64,000 nt of DNA from Pseudomonas graminis (GCF_002093745.1 NZ_MTSB01000007.1:124001-188000), one strand, 5' to 3'; numbered from the stretch's first letter, positions 1-9,436 are shown. A program made the numbers and translations. Notes: a model not told the origin generated them from the sequence alone.

Positions 1-1369
1 CCCACTCGGTGCGGGTTTTTTCCGGGAAGCAACGCTCAATCAGTTCCAGCATGATCGATACCGTGACCGAGGCACCGGGCGACGCGCCAAGCAGGGCGGC
101 CAGCGAACCGTCACTCGCCGACACCAGCTCGGTGCCGAATTGCAGCACACCGCCTTTTTTCGGGTCTTTCTTGATGATCTGCACCCGTTGGCCTGCCACT
201 TCCAGGCGCCAGTCTTCAGCTTTTGCCTGCGGATAGAAACGGCGCAGGGATTCAAGCCGTTGCTCCATCGATTGCATCACTTCGCTGACCAGGTACTTGG
301 TCAGGTCCATGTTGTCCCGGGCGACCGCCAGCATCGGTTTGATGTTGGCGATGCGTACCGAGAGCGGCAGGTCGAGGTACGAGCCGTGCTTGAGGAACTT
401 GGTGGTGAAGCCGGCGTAAGGCCCGAACAGCAGGGATTTCTTGCCATCGACCACGCGGGTGTCGAGGTGCGGAACCGACATCGGCGGCGAACCCACGGCG
501 GCCTGGCTGTAGACTTTGGCCTGGTGATGCCTGACCACTTCCGGGTTGTCACAACGCAGCCACTGGCCGCTGACCGGGAAGCCGCCAAAGCCTTTGCTCT
601 CTTCGATGCCCGACATTTGCAGCAAGGGCAGTGCTGCACCGCCTGCGCCGAGAAACACGAATTTGGCGTCGATCTCACGCGTGCCGCCGTTGTTCACGTC
701 CTTGACGCTGACGGTCCAGCCAGCGCCCTTGCGGGTCAGGCCGGTCACGCGGCTGCGGTACTTGATCTGCGCGTCCGGCGCGCACGCGAGGTGGTTGAGC
801 AACTGATTGGTCAGCGCGCCAAAATTGACGTCGGTGCCGTTCAGCATGCGCGTGGCGGCGATTTTTTCGTCCGCAGGGCGGCCCGGCATCATCAGTGGCA
901 TCCACTCGGCCAGTCTGGCCTTGTCTTCGGTGTATTCCATCGAAGAGAACGCGTGGTGCTTGCTCATCGCTTCAAAGCGGGTCTTGAGAAACGAGATGCC
1001 TTTTTCGCCCTGAACGAAGCTCAGGTGAGGGACCGGGTTGATGAACGACCTTGCCGAACCGAAGGTGCCTTTGCGCGCCAGGTAAGCCCAGAACTGCTTT
1101 GACACCTCGAACTGGGTATTGATGTGGACCGCTTTCTTGATGTCGATGGAGCCATCCGCCGCAGGCGGCGTGTAGTTCAGCTCACACAGGCCGGCGTGAC
1201 CGGTGCCGGCGTTGTTCCACGGGTTGGAACTCTCCGCGGCACCGGAATCCATCAGCTCAACGACTTCCAGCTTGAGGCCGGGGTCGAGCTCTTTGAGCAG
1301 TACTGCCAGCGTGGCACTCATGATGCCCGCTCCGACCAGTACCACATCGACTGCTTCGTTATGCGCCAT
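1..1369 (-). CDS. mqo: Malate:quinone oxidoreductase (C-terminus beyond window)
   Basis: Membrane-associated FAD enzyme that oxidises malate to oxaloacetate and passes electrons to quinone, a TCA-cycle step. The reverse strand reads [20 protein letters not shown], the N-terminal FAD-binding GxGxxS-type motif, followed by the [20 protein letters not shown] segment typical of the MQO family. The frame stays open to the left edge, so about 456 codons are present and the C-terminal part is missing. The start is the ATG at 1369, directly before the FAD-binding motif. Upstream lies a 720-base gap without an obvious gene. Confidence 0.93.
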   Translation of the reverse strand, partial: MAHNEAVDVVLVGAGIMSATLAVLLKELDPGLKLEVVELMDSGAAESSNPWNNAGTGHAGLCELNYTPPAADGSIDIKKAVHINTQFEVSKQFWAYLARKGTFGSARSFINPVPHLSFVQGEKGISFLKTRFEAMSKHHAFSSMEYTEDKARLAEWMPLMMPGRPADEKIAATRMLNGTDVNFGALTNQLLNHLACAPDAQIKYRSRVTGLTRKGAGWTVSVKDVNNGGTREIDAKFVFLGAGGAALPLLQMSGIEESKGFGGFPVSGQWLRCDNPEVVRHHQAKVYSQAAVGSPPMSVPHLDTRVVDGKKSLLFGPYAGFTTKFLKHGSYLDLPLSVRIANIKPMLAVARDNMDLTKYLVSEVMQSMEQRLESLRRFYPQAKAEDWRLEVAGQRVQIIKKDPKKGGVLQFGTELVSASDGSLAALLGASPGASVTVSIMLELIERCFPEKTRTEW

Positions 1370-2089
1370 TAACGCGTCTCCAAAATCTGCAGCACCAAAT
1401 TGACGGCATACGATCCTGAGGCTGTTTGCCAGGTTGTCGGGGCTGAATCAAGGTAGTGCCCTCGTTTTCCTGGCCAGGATCGCCTGACCGATTCTTCGCA
1501 ATTTTTCGCATCTAAAGCGCAGGTCCCGGTCAGGTTCGTTGATGGTTCATCATTGACCCATGAACGCATTTTCAAACCTGCAAGGCCATTCGACCAACGT
1601 CAGGGAGCCTGTCGCAGGACCGGCTCGTGACAAGGTCGTCAGGCGCCGGTCATGGAGGCGCAGTCGCGGTCGGTCCTGTTCAAGAAGGACGGTTCAGATG
1701 CTGATGGTGCATGTACAAACGCATACCTATTCATTTGCTCGCCACACTCTTGTGAAGTAGTGAAACCCGTTTTTCACGCCCTTTTGGGAACGTGAACCAA
1801 ACCTCAAAATGGCTGCGATGACAGCGCTGGCAAGTCAGGTGCATAAAGAGTGAGGCGCTGGCGGGCAAGAAAGGTTCGATATGATTCGAGCATTCTTCAC
1901 CTTTCATCGAGCACACTCGTGCGCAAATGACCTGTGTGGGCGGCTCTCTGTGGGCGGTACGGAGGTGCTAATACGGTGATTAGCGATGCTGCGAGGCCCG
2001 ATCAGGAGACGTCCTTATAATCGGGGGGAGATTATAGCGATGAAATGACAGGAATTGATCGGTTTAAATGACTTTTATTCGCTGTCGGG
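1370..2089. other. Intergenic region, no gene recognised
   Basis: This 720-base gap separates mqo from a small conserved gene and must hold the mqo promoter. No convincing protein was found: the short open frames lack family resemblance and good ribosome sites. A small stem near 1772-1796 pairs TTCACG with CGTGAA around a CCC/GGG inner stem. No tRNA or known small RNA was recognised. Confidence 0.5.
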
Positions 2090-2323
2090 TCAGGCGGTGA
2101 GCAACTGACCGCGTGTTGAACGTACGCTACGCTGCGCCACGCGTGCGCTGGCGGGCAATGGCTGATTCAACCAGCCCAGTCTCTGTTCGGTCACTTCGAC
2201 CCACTCGACGCCGGATGGACGTTGGGTGCAGTGCTTGAACGCGCGGCAGATACCCGCCTGGTCAACGCGGGCATAGTGGCGATGCTGACGGTGTGCAGTG
2301 AACAGCGAACGGAACAGATTCAT
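2090..2323 (-). CDS. Small basic protein of unknown function
   Basis: A 77-residue protein beginning MNLFRSLFTAHRQHRHYARV, rich in Arg, His and Gln. No signal peptide, membrane segment or known domain is visible. The start at 2323 is supported by a strong ribosome site (AAAGGAG) ending about 8 bases before the ATG. It is divergent from the YajG-like lipoprotein gene at 2524. From recall, small proteins of this type occur in other pseudomonads, but no function is known to me. Confidence 0.6.
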   Translation of the reverse strand: MNLFRSLFTAHRQHRHYARVDQAGICRAFKHCTQRPSGVEWVEVTEQRLGWLNQPLPASARVAQRSVRSTRGQLLTA

Positions 2324-2523
2324 GGCGCAGCTCCTTTGACGTGAATGAGCGTCTGGGCGATGTGGGCGAGTCTGCCGCGCGGATGTTACGCCCTGATTAC
2401 ATCGCACTGCCTTGACCGGCGGCTTTCAGGAATCCGGGCTAACCCGTAGCGGCCACTGGTGAGCGCATGGCGCACGCCGCTATACTGCTGCACATTCAGT
2501 GTCTGCCCCATGGAGAAATGAGC

Positions 2524-3105
2524 ATGCTGCGTCGCATTTTGTTCGGTTTGCTGGCTGTAAGCAGTTTGACCCTGGCGGGCTGTGCCCACAGCCCGCAACA
2601 ACTCAGTCCCACGCCCAAGCTCAATGCGCAGCTTGCGGCAGTAGGCCGTGGTCAGCCTGTGGTGGTGCGCGTGGTCGATGGCCGCCCCGGCCCGACACTG
2701 GGTACCCGCGGCGGGATGTACCCGGAAACCAGCGCCATCAGCGTCACCGGTGCCGACATCGTGCCAAAGCTGCAGGCCCAGGCCGAAGCAGCAGTGCGCC
2801 TGTTGGGCTTCACGCCTACCCAAAGCGGCAATGCCCCGCAACTGACCGTGACCCTGGCGGATTTGAAGTATCAGTCGCCTAAAGAGGGGCTGTACGTGAC
2901 CGAGGCAACGATCAGCTCGACATTCCGTGCTGACGTGCGCAACAACGGTCGTACCTACAGCGGTCGCTATGCAGCGTCTCTGGACCAGCGTTTCGGCATG
3001 GCGCCGAATCAGGAAACCAACACCAAGCTGGTCAGTGACGTGTTGAGCGACGCACTGACACGCGTTTTCCAGGACCAGACCATCGGTTCTACCCTGGCGC
3101 AGTAA
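2524..3105 (+). CDS. YajG-family lipoprotein
   Basis: A predicted outer-membrane or periplasmic lipoprotein of 193 residues. The N-terminus MLRRILFGLLAVSSLTLAGC is a lipoprotein signal ending in an LAGC lipobox, so the mature protein starts at Cys20. The rest resembles the YajG family (VVVRVVDGRPG..LGTRGGMYP, ending with a DVLSDAL helix). The ATG at 2524 is preferred because GGAG at 2512 lies 8 bases upstream; the ATG at 2518 is too close. The function of YajG proteins is not established. A strong hairpin terminator follows. Confidence 0.8.
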   Translation: MLRRILFGLLAVSSLTLAGCAHSPQQLSPTPKLNAQLAAVGRGQPVVVRVVDGRPGPTLGTRGGMYPETSAISVTGADIVPKLQAQAEAAVRLLGFTPTQSGNAPQLTVTLADLKYQSPKEGLYVTEATISSTFRADVRNNGRTYSGRYAASLDQRFGMAPNQETNTKLVSDVLSDALTRVFQDQTIGSTLAQ

Positions 3106-3118
3106 CCCTCGCAGCATC

Positions 3119-3162
3119 AAAAAAGCCCGGCCTCTGTTGAAGAGGTCGGGCTTTTTGTTTTT
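3119..3162. terminator. Bidirectional rho-independent terminator
   Basis: A stem pairing AGCCCGGCCTCT with AGAGGTCGGGCT (one mismatch) is flanked by an A-run on the left and a T-run on the right. It therefore can end transcription both from the YajG-like gene on + and from the small gene at 3175-3381 on -. Confidence 0.85.
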
Positions 3163-3174
3163 CTGATGTCCGGC

Positions 3175-3381
3175 TCAGGCTGCTTGTTGGTAGAAACTCA
3201 GAAAACTGAAACCGGTGTCCTGATCCAGGTCTGGCAGGTCGTGATGAACATGGCCGCCCAAAGCGCAATAGACCAGCCAGTGGCGGTCCTGAACGTTGAA
3301 GGCCAGACCGTCGATCAACTCCTGCTGCTCATCGCTTTGGGCAATGAGGTAGAGGCGATCCTGATTTTTTGCATGCAGCAT
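3175..3381 (-). CDS. Small protein of unknown function
   Basis: A 68-residue soluble protein starting MLHAKNQDRLYLIAQSDEQQ and ending FSFLSFYQQAA. The start is the ATG at 3381, which has GGAG six bases upstream; longer readings of this frame run into repeat-like DNA and are unlikely. No domain is recognised. It is convergent with the YajG-like gene and shares its terminator. Confidence 0.55.
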   Translation of the reverse strand: MLHAKNQDRLYLIAQSDEQQELIDGLAFNVQDRHWLVYCALGGHVHHDLPDLDQDTGFSFLSFYQQAA

Positions 3382-3685
3382 GACAAGCTCCAAAAAGAGG
3401 GAAGTCCGTTTCTCGAGGAGCCACACAATGCAGGTGCCGCATGACGCTTGGGTGACAGCGGCAAGGTATTTTTGTGCAGGATGTTTCCGGGGCTCACGCC
3501 CACGCAGAGCGTTCATCGCGATACACGCGTCTGCTCTTGATGCTGGCAGAAGGCTGTGGGAGCAGACCGGGCGACGCTCCCACGCCCTGCGGGCAGAAGC
3601 CTGAAATCCCGATTTCGGGGGCTCAGGGCTCATGTATAACGATGAGCACGGGAGCATGGGCGCGACCGGTGTTCTCCCGGACACT
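3382..3685. other. Intergenic region with REP-like hairpin
   Basis: About 300 bases between a small gene and the acyltransferase gene, both on -. At 3556-3583 GTGGGAGC pairs with GCTCCCAC, the arm sequence of Pseudomonas REP elements. A second small inverted pair (CCTGAAATCCC/GGGGGCTCAGG region) lies near 3600-3630. No gene was recognised. Confidence 0.6.
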
Positions 3686-4849
3686 CTAAAGCGCCAGGCC
3701 CGCCTTGACCCGGTACTGGTTGCGAACCGGCGTAGCGTATTGCTGAATCAGATAAGGACGGTGCTCCGCAGGTGCGCCTGCAAGGCGGCTTTCCCATTCG
3801 TCCCTGGCGCGCTCCAGTTCATCGGACGGGAACAGGGCTTCAGCTTTCGGCACTTCTACTGCGGGGTCGGCATCGCTCCACTGTGCGTAGGCGAGGTAAT
3901 GCACCGGGAACAGTCGATAGCCTCCGAGAATCTGCCGGTCCATCTCGATAGCCAGTTGCTTGGTGTCCTCGAAATGCTCGGTGATCGGTGGCGCGAAGTT
4001 CACGTGTACGCGGCCTTTGTAGCCCGTGATCCCCAGCGCGATGCTGACATCGTCTTCACCGGGCGTTTTGGTGTAGGAGCCTGTCGTCGCCCGGATGTAA
4101 AGCTCGCGGGCCTTGGCGCTGTCGCACGGGTCGTACTCATAGCTGATCGATACCGGGATCAGGTTCAGCGAGCGAATCACGTCGCCAAACGGCTCATCCT
4201 TGCGGCTCATGTGGAACATCTTGAGGATGGCTGATTCTGTACGGTCGTCACCGTCCTTGGCCCGGCCTTCGGCCTGAGCGATCCAGATCGACTGACAGTC
4301 CTTGGTGATCGAGTGATTGATGTACGCCGACAACAGCTGGTAAGCCGCCATTTTTTCGCGACGCCCGATGATCGAGCGATGCACGATGAAGCTCTTGTTC
4401 AGGCGCATCAGGTCGCTGACAAACGGCTTCTGCAACAGGTTGTCGCCGATGGCAATGCGCGGTGTAGGCAAACCTGCGTGGTACACGGCATAGTTGACGA
4501 ATGCCGGGTCCATCACGATATCGCGGTGGTTGGCCAGAAACAGGTAGGCGCAACCGGACTTGAGCTGCTCCACGCCGGTGTAGGTCACGCCGTCGGTAGC
4601 CCGCTCGATGGTGTGGTCGACATAATATTCGACCTTGTCCTGCAGGGACGCGACCGAGTCGATGCCTGCGAATTCACGGCGCAGCTTGCGCGCCAGGGTA
4701 GGCTGCAGGATCCAGCCGAGTGCGCCCGCGAGGCGGGGAAAGCGGAATCGGGTCAGAATGGCGAGAAAGGCTTTGTCGCTCAGCAGGCGTGCCAAGACGG
4801 CGGGGACTTCTGCGTCGTTGTAAGGTCGAATGGCATCGAATTCGCCCAT
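3686..4849 (-). CDS. Glycerolipid acyltransferase (PlsC/PlsB-like)
   Basis: A 387-residue acyltransferase probably acting on a glycerolipid at the cytoplasmic membrane. Motif 1 reads LANHRDIVMDPAF, with His and Asp separated by five residues rather than the classical four; this spacing also appears in related NHRDIVLD-type enzymes I recall. A later EGRAKDGDDRT resembles the substrate-binding motif. Two adjacent ATGs occur at 4852 and 4849; AGAG just upstream favours 4849 (MGEFDAIRPY). It is divergent from the CPXCG gene. Substrate specificity cannot be told from sequence. Confidence 0.8.
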   Translation of the reverse strand: MGEFDAIRPYNDAEVPAVLARLLSDKAFLAILTRFRFPRLAGALGWILQPTLARKLRREFAGIDSVASLQDKVEYYVDHTIERATDGVTYTGVEQLKSGCAYLFLANHRDIVMDPAFVNYAVYHAGLPTPRIAIGDNLLQKPFVSDLMRLNKSFIVHRSIIGRREKMAAYQLLSAYINHSITKDCQSIWIAQAEGRAKDGDDRTESAILKMFHMSRKDEPFGDVIRSLNLIPVSISYEYDPCDSAKARELYIRATTGSYTKTPGEDDVSIALGITGYKGRVHVNFAPPITEHFEDTKQLAIEMDRQILGGYRLFPVHYLAYAQWSDADPAVEVPKAEALFPSDELERARDEWESRLAGAPAEHRPYLIQQYATPVRNQYRVKAGLAL

Positions 4850-4954
4850 CATGCTCTCTTGTCGGAAACGTATAGGGTAAAAGAAGACCGTTTTGTTAAA
4901 ACAGCCTTCTGAAGAATAGGGCAATTATACGCATAACTGATCCCGGAGACCCTG

Positions 4955-5137
4955 ATGCAGGAATTACACAGCTACGACTGCCCCTATTGTGGCGAACCTG
5001 TCGAAGCGCTGCTGGACTTGTCCGGTGGCGATCAGCAGTACATCGAGGACTGCCAGGTCTGCTGCCGCCCGATCATTTTCGATCTGCAGACCGACGGTGA
5101 AGACTGGAGTCTGGACGTTCGCAGCGAGAACGAATGA
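4955..5137 (+). CDS. CPXCG-motif cysteine-rich protein
   Basis: A 60-residue protein with two Cys pairs, CPYCGEPV and CQVCCRP, typical of the small CPXCG family and probably binding zinc. It ends with an acidic tail (DGEDWSLDVRSENE). Its stop overlaps the next gene's ATG (ATGATG), so the two are likely translationally coupled. The molecular role is unknown. Confidence 0.85.
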   Translation: MQELHSYDCPYCGEPVEALLDLSGGDQQYIEDCQVCCRPIIFDLQTDGEDWSLDVRSENE

Positions 5138-5397
5138 TGCAAAAAGTCTACGAGCCCGAAAACCTGATGGAAGCCGAACTCTTGCAGGCGATGCTCGCCA
5201 GCGAGGGTATCAAGGCACATCTGGCCGGTCGCGACCTGCTCGGCGCGATGGGCGAGCTGCCGGGGCTGGGGCTTCTGGCTATCAAGGTGGAAGATGCGCA
5301 GGTCGCACGGGCACGTGAGCTGATCACTGCGTACAATAGCGCCTTGCCCTTGTTCGGTGATGAGCCGGATGACTTTCCCGATGTACTCGTGTGCTGA
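5134..5397 (+). CDS. DUF2007-family protein
   Basis: An 86-87-residue protein (MQKVYEPENLMEAELLQAMLASEGI) matching the DUF2007 pattern of small putative signal-transduction or PII-like ferredoxin-fold proteins. It could start at 5134 or at the following ATG at 5137; either gives coupling to the CPXCG gene upstream. The pairing of these two genes is common in pseudomonads from recall. No enzymatic motif is visible. Confidence 0.8.
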   Translation: MMQKVYEPENLMEAELLQAMLASEGIKAHLAGRDLLGAMGELPGLGLLAIKVEDAQVARARELITAYNSALPLFGDEPDDFPDVLVC

Positions 5398-5426
5398 GCA
5401 CGATCAAAAGAGTCTGATTAACCCCC

Positions 5427-6056
5427 ATGTGTGGACGCTACGCCCTGTTTCGCTGGACCCCAGCCTTTGCCGCTTTGCCCGGTTTTCCTGCCGATCAGCA
5501 GGCGCAATGGAACATCTCGCCAGCCGATTGGGTGTTGATCATGCGTGCCGCCGAAAACAAGGACGGTATCGAACTGGTGCGTGCCCGCTGGGGGCTGACC
5601 CCTGCGTGGCTGACCGACCTGTCGAAAACACCCGCTCACGCGCGGGCCGAAACCGTTGCCGAGCAACCGATGTTTCGCGATGCGTTTGCCCATCGTCGTT
5701 GCCTGCTTCCCGCCAATGGCTTCTATGAATGGCGTGGCAACGTGCGCAAACGCCCGTTCTGGTTAACGCCGGGGGAGGGCGCAGCGCTGTTTTTCGCCGC
5801 GATATGGGAAGCGTATCCGGTGCAGGGGCATACGTACCTGAGCGTGGCGGTGGTCACGCAAGCGGCAGCGACGCAACGTCGGCCGTTGATTCTGGATGCG
5901 CAGGGCCAGAAAGACTGGCTGGCAGCCGATACACCACTGCCGACCCTGCAAGCCTTGCTGGCTGCGCCGCAAATTGCGCTGAGGGAGCGTCCGCTGGCCA
6001 ACCTGGTCAACGATCCGAAACTCAACGCGCCAGAGTGTCTTACGCCGTCAAGTTAG
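5427..6056 (+). CDS. SRAP-domain (YedK/HMCES-like) protein with altered active site
   Basis: A 209-residue SOS response-associated peptidase-family protein. Family members bind abasic sites in single-stranded DNA and crosslink through Cys2. Here MCGRYALF keeps Cys2 and GFYEW keeps the Glu (Glu101, matching Glu105 of E. coli YedK). The usual NAR(x)ET reads HARAET, so the Asn is His71, and the usual IHDRRPL segment reads ATQRRPL, so the His160 equivalent is Thr149. Crosslinking may survive, but chemistry at the abasic site could differ. No LexA box was seen upstream, and the ribosome site is weak. Confidence 0.85.
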   Translation: MCGRYALFRWTPAFAALPGFPADQQAQWNISPADWVLIMRAAENKDGIELVRARWGLTPAWLTDLSKTPAHARAETVAEQPMFRDAFAHRRCLLPANGFYEWRGNVRKRPFWLTPGEGAALFFAAIWEAYPVQGHTYLSVAVVTQAAATQRRPLILDAQGQKDWLAADTPLPTLQALLAAPQIALRERPLANLVNDPKLNAPECLTPSS

Positions 6057-6240
6057 GCCGGCAGGGCTAAAAACGGCTAATCAGACGAATCCGATATCCG
6101 GTTTGAAGTACATCTGATACAAACTCGACACACCTCCGGGAACCATCCCTCTCTCTCAAAGCCCAAGCTGCCGGTTGGCGGTTATCTGGCGCAGAGAGCT
6201 GCCCCCGAGAATGATCGCTTTACACACAAGGAGATTCACC

Positions 6241-7059
6241 ATGCGTCAGTCATTTGCCCTCTGTGCCTTGAGCGCCGCGTTGCTGCTCGGCGGGTGTCAG
6301 GCCGTCAATACCACGAGCGGCGACTCGGTCGGTGTCGAGCGCAAGCAGTACATGTTCAGCATGCTCTCCACCGATGAAGTCAACAAAATGTACGCCCAGT
6401 CCTATCAGCAGACGGTCAGTGAAGCGACCAGCAAAGGCGTCCTGGATACCACCAGTGCCAACGCCAGGCGAGTGCATGCAATCGCGGACCGGCTGATTGC
6501 CCAGGCCCCGAAACTGCGGCCCGATTCGGCGCAGTGGCAGTGGGAAGTCAACCTGATCAAAAGCGATGAGCTGAACGCCAATTGCGGCCCTGGCGGCAAG
6601 ATATTCGTGTACACCGGCCTGATCGATACCCTCAAACTGACCGACGATGAACTCGCTGCGGTCATGGGCCACGAGATTGCCCACGCCCTGCGCGAACACG
6701 GGCGTGAAGCGATGTCCAAGGCGTACGGCGTGGCGATGGCCAAGCAGGGCGCTGGCGCGTTGTTGGGGCTCGGGCAGGACAGCCTGGCGATGGCCGATAC
6801 GGTGGTGAACTACAGCCTGACGCTGCCCAACAGCCGCAGCAACGAAAATGAAGCCGATCTGTTAGGTCTGGAGCTGGCCGCACGCGCCGGTTACAACCCT
6901 AATGCAGCCATTACCCTGTGGCAGAAAATGACTCAGAACTCAGGCGGGTCGCAGCCTGAGTTCATGAGTACTCACCCGGCCTCGGAAAGCCGCATCGCTT
7001 CGCTGCAGGCGGCCATTCCTAAAGTCATGCCGCTTTACCAGCAAGCGCCGAAATCCTGA
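6241..7059 (+). CDS. M48-family metallopeptidase lipoprotein (LoiP/YcaL-like)
   Basis: A 272-residue periplasmic zinc protease anchored as a lipoprotein. The signal MRQSFALCALSAALLLGGC ends in a LGGC lipobox. The catalytic HEIAHALREH motif (HExxH) lies near residue 143, and the third zinc ligand is the Glu of NENEADLLGL. The C-terminal STHPASESRIASL is the family's conserved end. The start at 6241 follows AAGGAG with good spacing. By analogy with LoiP and BepA it may take part in outer-membrane quality control. Confidence 0.88.
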   Translation: MRQSFALCALSAALLLGGCQAVNTTSGDSVGVERKQYMFSMLSTDEVNKMYAQSYQQTVSEATSKGVLDTTSANARRVHAIADRLIAQAPKLRPDSAQWQWEVNLIKSDELNANCGPGGKIFVYTGLIDTLKLTDDELAAVMGHEIAHALREHGREAMSKAYGVAMAKQGAGALLGLGQDSLAMADTVVNYSLTLPNSRSNENEADLLGLELAARAGYNPNAAITLWQKMTQNSGGSQPEFMSTHPASESRIASLQAAIPKVMPLYQQAPKS

Positions 7060-7113
7060 TCGAATGATTGCCGGAGCGCTGCGGCATTCACCGTAGCGCG
7101 CCGGCGGTTTTGA

Positions 7114-7698
7114 TCAGACCCAGCCGCTGACCTGCATCGCCTTGTAGACCGCCACCAGGGCCAGCACGAAAAACGCGCAGGCTGCCAGACGGCGGATCAA
7201 CGTCAGTGGCAATTTGTCTGCCGCAAAATTTCCTGCCAGCACCACCGGTACGTTGGCCAGCAACATGCCGATAGTGGTGCCGAGAATCACCAGCCACAGG
7301 TGCGAATACTGCGCGGCCAGCATGACCGTGGCGATTTGCGTCTTGTCGCCGATTTCAGCGATGAAGAAGGTGATCAGCGTGGTCATGAACGGGCCGAATT
7401 TTCGCGCGGTGCTGGCCTCGTCATCGTCCATTTTGTCCGGAACCAGTGTCCACAGCGCCGTGGCCGTGAAGCTGGCGGCAAGGATCCAGTGCAACACCGC
7501 ATCCGAAAGGAACGTGCTGAACCAGGCGCCGACAGCACCGGCTGCCGCATGATTGGCCAGTGTCGCGGCGACGATACCCGCGATGATCGGCCAGGGTTTG
7601 CGAAAGCGTGCGGCGAGAATGAGCGCGAGCAATTGCGTTTTGTCACCGATTTCGGCGAGGGCAACGACGGCGGTAGGGACTAAGAATGATTCCAGCAT
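7114..7698 (-). CDS. GDT1/TMEM165-family (UPF0016) cation transporter
   Basis: A 194-residue inner-membrane protein with about six membrane segments and two copies of the family signature E-x-G-D-K-T: ALAEIGDKTQLLAL near residue 16 and FIAEIGDKTQIATV near residue 121. Family members move Mn2+ or Ca2+ across membranes; the bacterial ones are mostly linked to manganese export. The start MLESFLVPT at 7698 is preferred over longer readings, which would run through a hairpin leader. Manganese specificity is inferred from the family. Confidence 0.88.
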   Translation of the reverse strand: MLESFLVPTAVVALAEIGDKTQLLALILAARFRKPWPIIAGIVAATLANHAAAGAVGAWFSTFLSDAVLHWILAASFTATALWTLVPDKMDDDEASTARKFGPFMTTLITFFIAEIGDKTQIATVMLAAQYSHLWLVILGTTIGMLLANVPVVLAGNFAADKLPLTLIRRLAACAFFVLALVAVYKAMQVSGWV

Positions 7699-7726
7699 CA
7701 GGGTTCCTGGGGGCGGGTCGACACGG

Positions 7727-7775
7727 CTATGACACGTACAGCCTTCCCGCCCCGGGTAAGGTGTTCGTGTCATAG
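7727..7775 (-). promoter_or_regulatory. Structured leader hairpin upstream of the UPF0016 gene
   Basis: CTATGACACG (7727-7736) and CGTGTCATAG (7766-7775) form a perfect ten-base inverted repeat. Inside, CCTTCCCG and CGGGTAAGG can pair further. It lies 29-77 bases before the transporter start and would be in its 5' leader. UPF0016 genes are often behind the yybP-ykoY manganese riboswitch, but I could not match that consensus here. Confidence 0.45.
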
Positions 7776-7944
7776 GTCTTGTCAAACCACCGATCCGTCT
7801 GAGCGGATTCCGGGTCGCACGTACCATGGTCTGAGGACCAAGTATGTTGATACGTGCCGGACGAGCATGGCGCTCGTGGGAGACTACTCCCCTAGGACGG
7901 AGCGGATTCTGCCTTCGTGGAATTGTTTCGGCAAGTGCTTATTT

Positions 7945-8943
7945 TCAAGAGCGTTTGGCACTGTAGATTTTGAAACCGTTGCCCTGAGCCTTGACGTGGC
8001 AGTACCCGACATGTTCTTCAATCAGCGGTTGATAGCGCAGGAAGTTGTTCGCAACCAGCCGCAGTTCGCCGCCTGATTTCAGATGTTGGCGTGCTTTTCT
8101 TAGCAAGTTTTCTGTCGCCATGTAGTCGGTATGAACCCCGACATGGAACGGCGGATTGCTCAGAATGGTGTTCAAACCCATCGGTGCGGCGTCGATTCCG
8201 TCGCCGGTCAGAACCTGTGCTTCGAGACCGTTTGCGGCCAGGGTCAGGCGGGAACTGGCTGTGGCGAAGGCATCCACATCGAGCATGATCACGTCGTTGT
8301 GCGGGTAGCGACGCTTGACCGCTGCGCCAAGCACACCGGCACCACAGCCGAAATCGAGCAGGTTGCCACTCGGCAGTTTGTCGATGTTTTCCAGCAGTAA
8401 AGCAGAGCCGCGATCAAGGCGGCCATGACTGAACACGCCCGGCAGGCTGACAACCGTCAACGGGCCATCCTGCAACTCGATCTGATAGGGCTTGGCGAGG
8501 CTTTCCAGCGTAACGGCGTGCGGAGCGTTCTCGACGGTGACCTGCCAGAGCTGACAATGTCGGGCGCTGTCGAGTTTGCGCGCACGTCCGAAGGGGCTGA
8601 GTTGCTTTGCAGCCGCTTCGATGCCGCCACGCTTTTCGCCGACCAGAAACAACTCGCGTCCGGCCAGGCGAGAGGCCAGCGCATTGAGCAGGTAATCGGT
8701 CAGGTCGCGTGCCTTGGGCAGGAACAGCACGGCGGCGTCGAAGGCAGCCTCAGGCGCTTCAACGCCGAAGTCCACACGCCCTTCAAAACGAGCATCCAGC
8801 GCCGCCTGATCACCCGCATGCCAGCACCAGCCACGTGCCTTCGGCAGTTTTCCGAGCAGGTCATCGGCAGGCAGCCCGACCAACAGCAGCGAGCCTTGAA
8901 ACAGCTCGGCCTGACGGAGTAACACTTCACTGCGCGGGTCCAT
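7945..8943 (-). CDS. rsmC: 16S rRNA m2G1207 methyltransferase
   Basis: A 332-residue SAM-dependent methyltransferase of the RsmC/RlmG type. An N-terminal degenerate methyltransferase-like half is followed by a catalytic half with [15 protein letters not shown] (SAM motif I, near residue 195) and [10 protein letters not shown] (NPPF, near 262). RsmC modifies G1207 of 16S rRNA in the 30S subunit. The start at 8943 has AGGAG at good spacing. Length agrees with RsmC (E. coli 343); RlmG is longer. Confidence 0.88.
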   Translation of the reverse strand: MDPRSEVLLRQAELFQGSLLLVGLPADDLLGKLPKARGWCWHAGDQAALDARFEGRVDFGVEAPEAAFDAAVLFLPKARDLTDYLLNALASRLAGRELFLVGEKRGGIEAAAKQLSPFGRARKLDSARHCQLWQVTVENAPHAVTLESLAKPYQIELQDGPLTVVSLPGVFSHGRLDRGSALLLENIDKLPSGNLLDFGCGAGVLGAAVKRRYPHNDVIMLDVDAFATASSRLTLAANGLEAQVLTGDGIDAAPMGLNTILSNPPFHVGVHTDYMATENLLRKARQHLKSGGELRLVANNFLRYQPLIEEHVGYCHVKAQGNGFKIYSAKRS

Positions 8944-8989
8944 GGGATGGCTCCTGAAAAAGCGCGCAGTCTAACAGGATATGGGTCAG

Positions 8990-9345
8990 GAGGACGCGGA
9001 GCGTCCGGAACGGCATGCGACGCGGAGCGTCGCACGATAGTTGAGGTATCGTTCCGCACGCTCCAGCGTGGGAATGCAGTTCTCGACGCTCTGCGTCGTC
9101 AGGAGGACGCGGGGAGTCGCACGATAGGTGAGGTATCGTTCCGCACGCTCCGCGTGGGAATGCAGTTCTCGACGCTCTGCGTCGTCAGGAGGACGCGGGG
9201 AGTCGCACGATAGGTGAGGTATCGTTCCGCACGCTCCGCGTGGGAATGCAGTTCTCGACGCTCTGCGTCGCCAGGAGGGCGCGGAGCGTCCGGAAAGGCA
9301 TGCGACGCGGAGCGTCGCACGATAGTCAAATACCTCGTTCCGCAC
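8990..9345. repeat. Tandem GC-rich repeat block (about 86-base unit)
   Basis: Units sharing CGCACGATAG...TATCGTTCCGCACGCTCC.GCGTGGGAATGCAG... start at 9031, 9118 and 9204, giving spacings of 87 and 86 bases; the first has one extra A. A diverged copy begins at 9316. The outer segments 9000-9040 and 9284-9325 share GCGGAGCGTCCGGAA and GACGCGGAGCGTCGCACGAT. Each unit holds GC-rich inverted pairs. It fills the gap between rsmC and the LysE-type gene; no gene is seen. Confidence 0.75.
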
Positions 9346-9436
9346 TCCCTGCCTCACAAAAACGCCAGCACCTTTTGCGAACACGTCAGAGGGCGTAGTC
9401 TGGCAAGCCTGACGTCAACCCTCCACGAGGTCCCTC

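Noticed and set aside
1972..2080. Short coding frame after GGGGGGAG
   Set aside because: The ATG following this ribosome-like site is closed by a stop after two codons.
7699..7830. yybP-ykoY manganese riboswitch before the UPF0016 gene
   Set aside because: The conserved aptamer segments could not be matched by eye; only a simple long hairpin is clear.
9000..9330. CRISPR array
   Set aside because: The repeats are 86-base tandem units without unique spacers and belong to a dispersed palindromic repeat type.
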